The position numbers were made by a program, and so were the translations under genes. From an uncultured Clostridia bacterium (GTDB taxonomy: Bacteria; Bacillota; Clostridia; Oscillospirales; Acutalibacteraceae): a DNA stretch of 14,527 nt. The stretch lies in the NCBI GenBank assembly GCA_947626485.1, contig CANQSG010000035.1:1-14527 (forward strand). The letters run 5' to 3'. A model generated the notes under the pieces. The model did no database searches, was not told where the DNA came from, and worked only from the letters and a program-made list of their open reading frames with translations. Shown here one piece after another: positions 6,488-11,914 of this stretch. Numbering within the stretch: the stretch's first letter is position 1; the number at the start of each line of letters is the position of its first letter.

Positions 6488-8119
6488 ATGACGATGGAAG
6501 CGCTCCTGCCGTATTATGATTTCCTGCTGCACCTCGCGACGGCGAAGTGCGATTCCCGCGCCGACGCGGAGGATCTGGTGAGCGAGACGATGCTTGCGGC
6601 GCTTGCCTGCCTGCGGCGGGGCGAGACGATCCGCCACCCGAAAACATGGCTCGCCAACACGCTGCTGCACAAATACAACGACGCGCTGCGGCAAAAATAC
6701 CGGCTGCCGACGGTCGTCTGCCTCGCCGACTGCGCCGACGCGGCGGACGACGACCCGGACGCGGACGCCACGCAGGAGGCGGCGCGCGTGCGGGAGGAGA
6801 TCAACCGCCTCGCCGCCCTCACCCGCGAGACCGTCGTCCGGTATTACTACGGCGGGCAGCGCGTGGCGGAAATCGCCGAGGCGCTGGGCGTCCCGCCGGG
6901 CACCGTGAAAAGCCGCCTGTTCGCCGGGCGGCAACAAATCAGGAAAGGACTGGAACAGATGGAAGCAAAACAAAACCTGCCGGGAAGACTGTATCTCTCC
7001 AACGGGGGCGAGGACGGCTGCAACGGCGAGCCGCAGTCGCTCGTCGACAACGACCTGATCGCGCAAAACCTGCTGATCCTCGCCTACGAAAAGCCGCTGA
7101 CGGTTCACGCGCTTTCGCTTGCGATCGGCATTCCCGCCGCCTACCTCGAGCCGATCCTCGAAAAGCTGCGGGACGGGGAGCTGCTGGCGCAGACCGACGG
7201 CGGCAGGTTTTACACGGATTTCCTCATCACCCGCCCGCAGGACGCGCTCGCGCATTTCGACGCCGTGCGCGACTTCGCCCACCGGCAGTTCGACACGGTG
7301 TGGGGCATTCTCACCGAAACGCTGGAACGGGTCAAAGCGCTCCCCTTCGCCCGCGCGCTGGACGCCTTTCAAGCGACGGTTCTCGAGCGGTACGTCGCCC
7401 TCAAGGCGTTGCAGGATTTCGAGCACTTCGGCGCCGGAACGGCAGGCCTGCCGCAGTTCCCGGCGCGCAAGGACGGCGGGCGGTGGCTCGCGCAGGCGGT
7501 CGCCGTCCCCGCCGGGTACGACACGAAGGCCTACCGCGACGCGCAGCAATACAGCATTCAGGGCGGCCACCGGACGACGCAGGCGACCGCGGTCGGGCGA
7601 ACGAAACGCGCTTGGCTGTACGAATTCGACACGACCCTGTGCGACGACCCGCACCGATTCGGCGAAAGCTGGGGGGATTTCGAGCTGTATTCCCGGTATA
7701 TTCTCCCGCTGCTGCTCTCGATTTACGACGGCCTGCCGCCGGAGGAATCCGGCGTCCCGAACGACTTCCTCGCCCGCATCCCCGCGCTGGGAAAGGCCGG
7801 CCTGCTCGGGCGGGAAGGGGGCGCGCTGTCGCTCAAAATCCCGGTTTTGTCGAGCGAGGACTATCGGGAATTGACCCGGCACATCGCACAGGCGACCGAC
7901 GCGCTCACGGCGGCGATCGGCGGCGCGTGGGCAGCCTTCCTCGCCCTGCGCAAAATCCCGATCCCAAAGCACCTGACATCCGTCCCCGCCCTCTACCGCA
8001 CCGCCCCCGTCTCCGCCTACTTCCCCCTCTCCATCCTCCGCGAAGCCCAAGCAAAATCCCTCCACCTGCAAGCCATAACCACCCCCTGTCCCCCGGTCCT
8101 TTTGGTGCGGGAGATTTGA
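6488..8119 (+). CDS. ECF-type RNA polymerase sigma factor with a large C-terminal extension
   Basis: 543 residues, about three times the length of an ordinary ECF sigma factor. Region 2 spans about 8-76 (YDFLLHLATAKC, ADAEDLVSETMLAAL, then HPKTWLANTLLHKYNDALRQK). An acidic linker follows (84-98), then region 4 at about 105-156 with HTH VAEIAEALGVPPGTVKSRLF (126-145). After a short Cys-containing bridge (about 161-185), residues about 188-248 look like a winged helix (LTVHALSLAIGIPAAYLEPILEKL, then a GRFYTDFLI wing). The rest (250-543) is a mixed domain of unknown fold, possibly ligand-binding. No anti-sigma gene is adjacent, so the extension may supply regulation. The ATG at 6488 has AGGAGG seven bases upstream. 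The last 15 or so codons are proline- and hydrophobic-rich and may be a poorly conserved tail. Confidence 0.87.
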   Translation: MTMEALLPYYDFLLHLATAKCDSRADAEDLVSETMLAALACLRRGETIRHPKTWLANTLLHKYNDALRQKYRLPTVVCLADCADAADDDPDADATQEAARVREEINRLAALTRETVVRYYYGGQRVAEIAEALGVPPGTVKSRLFAGRQQIRKGLEQMEAKQNLPGRLYLSNGGEDGCNGEPQSLVDNDLIAQNLLILAYEKPLTVHALSLAIGIPAAYLEPILEKLRDGELLAQTDGGRFYTDFLITRPQDALAHFDAVRDFAHRQFDTVWGILTETLERVKALPFARALDAFQATVLERYVALKALQDFEHFGAGTAGLPQFPARKDGGRWLAQAVAVPAGYDTKAYRDAQQYSIQGGHRTTQATAVGRTKRAWLYEFDTTLCDDPHRFGESWGDFELYSRYILPLLLSIYDGLPPEESGVPNDFLARIPALGKAGLLGREGGALSLKIPVLSSEDYRELTRHIAQATDALTAAIGGAWAAFLALRKIPIPKHLTSVPALYRTAPVSAYFPLSILREAQAKSLHLQAITTPCPPVLLVREI

Positions 8120-8139
8120 CGGGGCGGGAGCATAATAAC

Positions 8140-8172
8140 AGCGGGACAGGAACCCCTGTCCCGCTGAAATTT
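8140..8172 (+). terminator. Terminator of the sigma factor gene
   Basis: Perfect 11-bp stem AGCGGGACAGG / CCTGTCCCGCT (8140-8150 with 8155-8165) with a 4-base loop, followed by GAAATTTTA. The T-tract is short and offset, so it may also be a REP-like hairpin. It lies between the convergent sigma-factor and licD genes. Confidence 0.65.
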
Positions 8173-8249
8173 TACCCGCGCCATACATTGTTAACCCAAA
8201 AGGAACATGACGCATTCTGTTCGACGTTTATACTATTATTATTTTATGT

Positions 8250-9143
8250 TTACAGACGATAATTTTCAAATAATTTCGCGTATTCCATCTCGGAAATTCC
8301 TGCATATGCCGTGTACGGCTTTTCCGGATCGAAATAGCAGGTGTGCAGGCTGCCGTTTTTGTTTTCGGGGATCTTCATGTAATCGCCGTATTCTTTCGTC
8401 AAAACCTCGTCATATTTTTCCGGAACCGACAACATCATGTCTGCAAACGGCATTTCCGTACTGCTGTCAAAATACGCCGCAGGCCAAACCCAATTCTCCT
8501 GTCCCGGCGCGAAGGTTACCACGCCAAGCGTTTTCGTGACCCTGTTTTTCCCGGCAAACGGATTGCGGGCTTTTTCGGCGGTCTTGTCGCGCGAATGGAA
8601 CAGGTTATAAATTCGAGCCGCGAAAGCAACCGCCGCCTGTTTGCCCGAATTGTGCTTTGCATGCGAATCCCGTTGACGGCTGCAAACCCCGTAAAACCAG
8701 ATGTTCCGCGCGTCTTTCTTCCTTGCTTTAAAATCGTCCGCCAGATAATCCAACGGGAAGACGTCCACAAAAATACCGCAGTTCGCGCCGGATGAAAAGG
8801 TGCGAAATCCTTCCCGGAGCAGCGCGGTCGTGCGATTATCTCGGATTTGAATATGTCCGGTGGCGTGGAATAAAGAATAGCCTTCCGGAAGCAAATCCGG
8901 CGCAATCCGTATAAATTTTTCGTACGCCTCACGCTTCATACACAGATCAACGTCGTCGTCCCACGGAATAAAGCCCTGATGTCGAGCGCATCCCAAAAGG
9001 GTGCCGTGCGCCGCAAAATATTCCAATTTGTTCCGCTCGCAGATATCGACGATCAATTTTAGCATTTGAAGCTCTGTCTGCCACACCTTTTTCCTTTGCT
9101 CCGTGACCTCAAAATCACAGATGACTTCCCGATCCAGATTCAA
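8250..9143 (-). CDS. licD: LicD family phosphotransferase (surface polysaccharide / teichoic acid decoration)
   Basis: 297 residues. The LicD signature is clear: GTLLGCARHQGFIPWDDDVD (47-66), with the metal-binding aspartates at 62-64 and 66. Further family segments are CGIFVDVFPLDYLADD in the middle and FADMMLSVPEKYDEVLTKEYGDYMKIP near the end. LicD proteins transfer phosphocholine or similar phospho-groups onto cell-surface glycans; donor and acceptor here are unknown. There is no signal peptide, so it acts in the cytoplasm. The start I prefer is TTG at 9143, three bases past the strong GGGAGGAAGG site; the in-frame TTG at 9164 lies upstream of that site. No ATG is available there. No convincing promoter faces this gene in the present orientation of the upstream inverted-repeat segment, so it may be switched off in this copy. 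Confidence 0.88.
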   Translation of the reverse strand: MNLDREVICDFEVTEQRKKVWQTELQMLKLIVDICERNKLEYFAAHGTLLGCARHQGFIPWDDDVDLCMKREAYEKFIRIAPDLLPEGYSLFHATGHIQIRDNRTTALLREGFRTFSSGANCGIFVDVFPLDYLADDFKARKKDARNIWFYGVCSRQRDSHAKHNSGKQAAVAFAARIYNLFHSRDKTAEKARNPFAGKNRVTKTLGVVTFAPGQENWVWPAAYFDSSTEMPFADMMLSVPEKYDEVLTKEYGDYMKIPENKNGSLHTCYFDPEKPYTAYAGISEMEYAKLFENYRL

Positions 9144-9182
9144 AATCCTTCCTCCCGTTTGCAAATGCGCGTGTTATGCGTA

Positions 9183-9203
9183 ACAGAAACGGCATTATGT
9201 TGC
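9183..9203. repeat. Left inverted repeat of a candidate invertible segment
   Basis: Begins with the 18-bp core ACAGAAACGGCATTATGT (9183-9200), then TGC. The reverse complement of the core occurs exactly at 9414-9431, and the full 21-bp repeats match at 20 positions. The repeat starts 40 bases upstream of the licD start codon. Confidence 0.93.
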
Positions 9204-9263
9204 TATAAAATAGAGTGATAAACCTCGTTGGCGGACTGCGCTTAGGAAAATCTGCAAAAACAC

Positions 9264-9311
9264 AAGGCTTTTTTTGATTTCAAAGTACAGAACTACAAAA
9301 AAGGCTTTTTT
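9264..9311. repeat. Pair of direct repeats AAGGCTTTTTT inside the invertible segment
   Basis: AAGGCTTTTTTT at 9264-9275 and AAGGCTTTTTT at 9301-9311, 37 bp apart. The stretch between can form a weak AT-rich hairpin ending in a T-run on the plus strand, perhaps a transcription stop inside the segment. Function is not known. Confidence 0.5.
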
Positions 9312-9339
9312 CACTATGCTCCTATGTAATTTTTTTCTA

Positions 9340-9368
9340 TTGCATTTTCGACGCGTTTGTGTTAAACT
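9340..9368 (+). promoter_or_regulatory. Promoter-like sequence within the invertible segment, now facing away from licD
   Basis: Plus strand: TTGCAT (9340-9345), 17-base spacer, TAAACT (9363-9368) preceded by TGT (extended -10). As the sequence stands it would transcribe towards the 3' end of the recombinase gene (antisense to it). If the segment flips it would face licD. Match to consensus is moderate. Confidence 0.5.
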
Positions 9369-9410
9369 GAATGTAAAGGCAAGTGTTGCATAGGGATTTT
9401 AATTTGTTTT

Positions 9411-9431
9411 GCTACATAATGCCGTTTCTGT
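9411..9431. repeat. Right inverted repeat of the candidate invertible segment
   Basis: GCT followed by ACATAATGCCGTTTCTGT (9414-9431), the exact reverse complement of the 18-bp core at 9183-9200. Only the position at 9413/9201 differs. It ends 30 bases before the recombinase stop codon. Confidence 0.93.
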
Positions 9432-9460
9432 CGCTGCCGTGCTGTCGGCGGCTTTTGTTT

Positions 9461-10306
9461 TTATAATATCAATCGCATTTTCTCCATACGTTCCCGATGT
9501 TCCGCGCCGGTGGAAATAATATAAATCCGCGTCGTGTTGATGCTGCTGTGGCCGAGAATATCCGCAAGTTTAACAATATCTTTTTCGATGCCGTAGAACA
9601 CGCGTGCAAATAGGTGGCGGAGGTTGTGGGGGAAGACTTTCTGCGGGTTGACGCCCGCTTCTTCGCATAAGCCTTTCATCTCCCGCCAGATCACCGTCCG
9701 ATTGACGGGCTTCCCGGTTCGGGTGACGAACACCGCGCCGGATTTGATTCTCTGCTCCGAAACGTATCGGAGCAGTTTCTTTTGCAACGGTTTGACGAGG
9801 AACACCGTCCGCGTCTTGCCCTTGAGCGAAACGACAGCTTCGCCCTTTTTGACCGCCTCAACAGTGATAAACGGCAATTCGCTCACCCGAATCCCCGTCC
9901 CGCAGATCGTCTGCAAAATCAGATTCAGCCGCTCGTTGCACCTACTTTGCGCCGCCCGACAAAGGCGTTCGTACTCCGCTTTCGTCAACTCTTTTTCTTC
10001 CGAGCAAAAAATCTCCCGCTGGACTTTCACGGTTTTCACTTTCAACTCGTGCCAGCCCAAAAACGCAAACAAGCTGTTCAAACTCGCCAACATAGAATTG
10101 ACGCTGCGCACTGCATAGCCGTCATTCAACAGCTTCTGTTTAAACGCGATCACAACCTCCTTTGTAATCGCACCGCCGCCCGCAAACCCCGCAAACGCCC
10201 GCACATCCCGCAAATACTTCTCCACAGTAGCCGCGCTCTTCTCCCCCTCCCGCAGCCATGTCTCCCATTTTATAATATCATCTGCCGTAATTTTAAAAAG
10301 TTCCAA
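9461..10306 (-). CDS. Tyrosine recombinase / site-specific integrase (probable DNA invertase)
   Basis: 281 residues. Residues about 8-88 are a SAM-like N-terminal core-binding domain (WLREGEKSAATVEKYLRDVRAFAGF; NSMLASLNSLFAFLGW). The catalytic domain runs from about 106 to the end, with all six active-site residues: Arg140 (GTGIRVSEL), a Lys in KGKTRTV (162/164), His227 and Arg230 (PHNLRH), His253 (LGHSS) and nucleophile Tyr262 (TTRIYI). The small size without an arm-binding domain fits XerC/D-like or phase-variation recombinases rather than phage integrases. Start is TTG at 10306, with GGAGGG seven bases upstream and no competing ATG. The stop lies 30 bases from a 249-bp segment with inverted-repeat ends, which I infer to be its substrate. 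No excisionase gene is nearby. Confidence 0.92.
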   Translation of the reverse strand: MELFKITADDIIKWETWLREGEKSAATVEKYLRDVRAFAGFAGGGAITKEVVIAFKQKLLNDGYAVRSVNSMLASLNSLFAFLGWHELKVKTVKVQREIFCSEEKELTKAEYERLCRAAQSRCNERLNLILQTICGTGIRVSELPFITVEAVKKGEAVVSLKGKTRTVFLVKPLQKKLLRYVSEQRIKSGAVFVTRTGKPVNRTVIWREMKGLCEEAGVNPQKVFPHNLRHLFARVFYGIEKDIVKLADILGHSSINTTRIYIISTGAEHRERMEKMRLIL

Positions 10307-10375
10307 AAATCTTCCCTCCGCATCAATTTACTTCTATTGTAACCGAAACGGGGCGGGAAAGCAGGGGGGAATAAG

Positions 10376-10415
10376 AAAATCCGCCCGGGCGGTGTTGCTC
10401 GGGCGGGCGGTTTTT
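10376..10415 (-). terminator. Terminator-like hairpin between the HTH gene and the recombinase gene
   Basis: Stem CCGCCCG (10381-10387) with CGGGCGG (10404-10410), flanked by AAAAT on the left and TTTTT (10411-10415) on the right, so both strands end in T-rich tracts. Given the flanking minus-strand genes it probably ends the small HTH transcript. Confidence 0.7.
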
Positions 10416-10429
10416 ATTCGTTTTCGTTT

Positions 10430-10524
10430 TTTGAAAAAACAACCGTTTTGCAGATTTTTTTCAACTCAAATATTGATCGCACTGCTCGCAGACGGGCGGG
10501 AATCGCAGAGAGACGATTTGACCG
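10430..10524 (-). pseudogene. Relic of the zinc-ribbon tail of the small HTH gene
   Basis: The DNA after the HTH stop still matches the 3' part of the paralogue at 13150-13569. After LLLP the codons for SEL follow in a shifted frame, one base having been lost. Then SSLCDS parallels PSFRDP, and in a third frame CEQCDQYLS parallels CDRCGQCLN, ending at a TGA (10461-10463) where the paralogue has TGG. Weak base similarity continues to about 10430 (GGTTGTT). About 80 bases of the middle, with one Cys pair, are missing. This is a decayed tail, not a gene. Confidence 0.7.
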
Positions 10525-10734
10525 TCAATTCCGAGGCAACAGTAAATCGTTTGGTGTCAAACCTAACCCATCACAAATTTTTCCCAACGTCGAAATTCTC
10601 GGACAAGCCTTACCTCTGACGATGCTGCCGAAGTGGCGAACGCTGATGTCGCATAGCTCAGCAGCGGCCTCCTGCGATAACTTTCGGCTGGCACAAACCT
10701 GTCGAATCGCGGCGGATAAATTGTCTAAAAACAT
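10525..10734 (-). CDS. Small XRE-like HTH protein, truncated paralogue
   Basis: 69 residues forming one helix-turn-helix domain: SAAIRQVCASRKLSQEAAAE (7-26), then LCDISVRHFGSIVRGKACP (27-45), then ISTLGKICDGLGLTPNDLLL. It shares MFLDNLSA, the HTH layout and the LTPNDLLLP end with the 139-residue protein at 13150-13569. Unlike that protein it stops at PRN after a one-base loss, so the zinc ribbon is gone. The ATG at 10734 is chosen by alignment with the paralogue and AAAGGA upstream; an in-frame extension to 10830 would run through the promoter and palindrome. As a DNA-binding domain alone it might still bind the shared operator, for instance as a competitor, or may be dying. Confidence 0.7.
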   Translation of the reverse strand: MFLDNLSAAIRQVCASRKLSQEAAAELCDISVRHFGSIVRGKACPRISTLGKICDGLGLTPNDLLLPRN

Positions 10735-10751
10735 ATTTTCTTCATCCTTTC

Positions 10752-10765
10752 TGTCATTAAAGACA
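10752..10765 (-). promoter_or_regulatory. Candidate operator TGTC-N6-GACA, copy 1
   Basis: TGTC (10752-10755), six bases, GACA (10762-10765), right downstream of the -10 of the HTH gene, where a bound repressor would block initiation. The same palindrome lies at the same place in the paralogue (13587-13600). Confidence 0.5.
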
Positions 10766-10770
10766 TTTTT

Positions 10771-10799
10771 AGGATACAGGAAATCCACTGCCGTATCAA
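10771..10799 (-). promoter_or_regulatory. Promoter of the truncated HTH gene
   Basis: Minus strand: TTGATA (10794-10799), 17-base spacer, TATCCT (10771-10776). The arrangement and distance to the ATG are identical in the paralogue. Confidence 0.72.
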
Positions 10800-10881
10800 G
10801 GAAATATGCTTCCTGGATTTTTCCTGGCATGAATTTTCTTTTTATCTGTCATAACATAGGCTCATGGAACGTGAAAATTTG

Positions 10882-11022
10882 TTAACGATGGCGAACGCGA
10901 TGTTTATCTAGGTCTGCAATCGCCTCCCAATACAAATTTCCGCTTCCCCCTTCAAAAAATCCCCCGCTGTTTACAATTTCTCCATACATTTCCGTTACAA
11001 TATTCTCCAGAACAGGAGGCAT
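10882..11022 (-). CDS. Small hypothetical reading frame, possibly a gene relic
   Basis: A 46-codon frame whose product has a protein-like composition (MPPVLENIVTEMYGEI, then FFEGGSGNLYWEAIADLDKH), acidic in the middle with aromatic residues. It has no visible ribosome site, and its first codons overlap the Shine-Dalgarno region of the divergent serine recombinase. Part of it contains the direct repeats at 10971-11010. I recognise no family. It may be the remains of a gene cut by the recombinase's arrival, or chance. This frame is the only candidate gene in the roughly 290-base gap between the small HTH gene and the recombinase. Confidence 0.25.
   Translation of the reverse strand: MPPVLENIVTEMYGEIVNSGGFFEGGSGNLYWEAIADLDKHRVRHR
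10971..11010. repeat. Two direct repeats upstream of the serine recombinase gene
   Basis: TTACAATTTCTCCA (10971-10984) and TTACAATATTCTCCA (10995-11009), 24 bp apart, just before the ribosome site of the recombinase gene. Each contains a TACAAT that could be a -10. The repeats may be regulator- or recombinase-binding sites. Confidence 0.45.
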
Positions 11023-11027
11023 GGAAA

Positions 11028-11645
11028 ATGGGTAATGTTTATGGGTACATTCGTGTGTCGAGTGCGGATCAGAATGAGGATCGGCAGGTGGTGGCGCTGC
11101 GGGCGGCTGGGGTTGCGGCTCGGAATCTTTTTGTGGACAAGCAATCGGGCAAGGATTTTGACCGGCCGCAGTATAAACGGTTGGTGCGGAGGTTGAAGGC
11201 GGGCGACCTGCTTTATGTGCTCAGCATCGACCGGCTGGGGCGGGATTATGAGGAGATCCAGCGGCAGTGGCGCTTTTTGACGAAGGAGAAGGGCGTCGAC
11301 GTCGCGGTGCTGGACATGCCGCTGCTTGACACGCGGTTGAACAAAGATTTGATGGGCACGTTTATCGCAGATTTGGTGCTGCAAATCCTTTCGTTTGTGG
11401 CGCAGGAGGAGCGAGAAAACATCCACAAGCGGCAGGCAGAGGGCATCGCGGCGGCGAAGGCGCGGGGCGTGCAGTTCGGCCGGCCGGAGCTCGACACGCC
11501 GGACGATTTTGACCGGACGGTGCAGGAATGGCGGCAGGGCGAAATCCCCTTCGAGGAAGCCCTCGCCCGCACCCGGATGAGCGGCGCGACCTTTTACCGC
11601 CGGCGGCGGGAGCGGGAGATGGTGTATGAAAAGCATAAAATTTAG
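11028..11645 (+). CDS. Serine recombinase (resolvase/invertase family)
   Basis: 205 residues. N-terminal catalytic domain (1 to about 125) with YGYIRVSSADQNEDRQ (5-20), nucleophile Ser11, then SGKDFDRP (40-47) and DRLGRD (68-73), all standard for the resolvase/invertase group. A long E helix (about 105-140) leads to ARGVQFGRPEL (145-155) and a C-terminal HTH (about 160-197: IPFEEALARTRMSGATFYRRRR). Length fits small resolvases and invertases (Tn3 resolvase, Hin), not large transposon integrases. The ATG at 11028 has AGGAGG eight bases upstream. No clear res or inversion site was found beyond the direct repeats upstream, and no transposase is adjacent, so its partner DNA is unknown. Confidence 0.93.
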   Translation: MGNVYGYIRVSSADQNEDRQVVALRAAGVAARNLFVDKQSGKDFDRPQYKRLVRRLKAGDLLYVLSIDRLGRDYEEIQRQWRFLTKEKGVDVAVLDMPLLDTRLNKDLMGTFIADLVLQILSFVAQEERENIHKRQAEGIAAAKARGVQFGRPELDTPDDFDRTVQEWRQGEIPFEEALARTRMSGATFYRRRREREMVYEKHKI

Positions 11646-11659
11646 GCGCAAGAAAAAAC

Positions 11660-11685
11660 AGCGGGGCAGGGAAGTCTGCTCCGCT
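11660..11685 (+). terminator. Hairpin after the serine recombinase gene, weak terminator candidate
   Basis: AGCGGGGCAG (11660-11669) and CTGCTCCGCT (11676-11685) form a 10-bp stem with one G-T pair and a 6-base loop, 14 bases after the stop codon. No T-run follows, so it may only be an mRNA-stabilising or REP-like hairpin. Confidence 0.4.
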
Positions 11686-11786
11686 GCATGTTATGCTTGT
11701 GCCGTACACGGCGCGAAGAAAAGCGCGCCGAACGGAAAATATTATGCGAAATTTTTCTTCGATTTCTTGCGTCTGGTTTACGCTGA

Positions 11787-11897
11787 GCCGGGCGCTACAC
11801 CTATGAGATCAAAGCGATTTATCAATGGTACGACGACGAATGGGGCTATCACTGCGCCGACGACGGCGTCCTGCCCGCCGCGCCCGCCGAAAAATAA
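11787..11897 (+). pseudogene. Possible C-terminal fragment of a lost gene
   Basis: A frame opening after TGA at 11784 and closing with TAA at 11897 reads GRYTYEIKAIYQWYDDEWG and then YHCADDGVLPAAPAEK. Composition is protein-like and not low-complexity, but there is no start codon or ribosome site, so it looks like the tail of a truncated gene. I do not recognise the family. The gap 11646-11914 holds nothing else except the hairpin. Confidence 0.35.
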
Positions 11898-11914
11898 CCG
11901 GCACAGCGTCGGCT

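Larger units (their letters stand above)
9183..9431. other. Candidate invertible promoter segment (phase-variation switch) between licD and a tyrosine recombinase gene
   Basis: This 249-bp element fills most of the gene-free stretch 9144-9460. Its ends are 21-bp inverted repeats. Inside, the DNA is AT-rich, has no reading frame of note, and holds a promoter-like sequence (9340-9368) pointing right and a pair of AAGGCTTTTTT direct repeats. A tyrosine recombinase gene ends 30 bases away. Known invertible promoters in clostridia and Bacteroides have this same plan (short inverted repeats, 150-250 bp apart, with a promoter inside, often next to a tyrosine recombinase, controlling surface genes). 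A non-autonomous transposon (MITE) is the main alternative, but I see no target-site duplication at the two ends. Confidence 0.7.

Noticed and set aside
6452..8215. Minus-strand frame of 587 codons opposite the sigma factor gene
   Set aside because: Antisense shadow. The plus strand has recognisable sigma regions 2 and 4, AGGAGG and a promoter.
9183..9431. Miniature inverted-repeat transposon as first reading of the inverted repeats
   Set aside because: No target-site duplication at the outer edges, and the adjacent tyrosine recombinase and inner promoter fit an invertible switch better. Not fully excluded.
10336..10364. Promoter for the tyrosine recombinase (TACAAT with a poor -35)
   Set aside because: The -10 is fair but the -35 (CTGCTT) is weak and no extended -10 is present; not strong enough to list.
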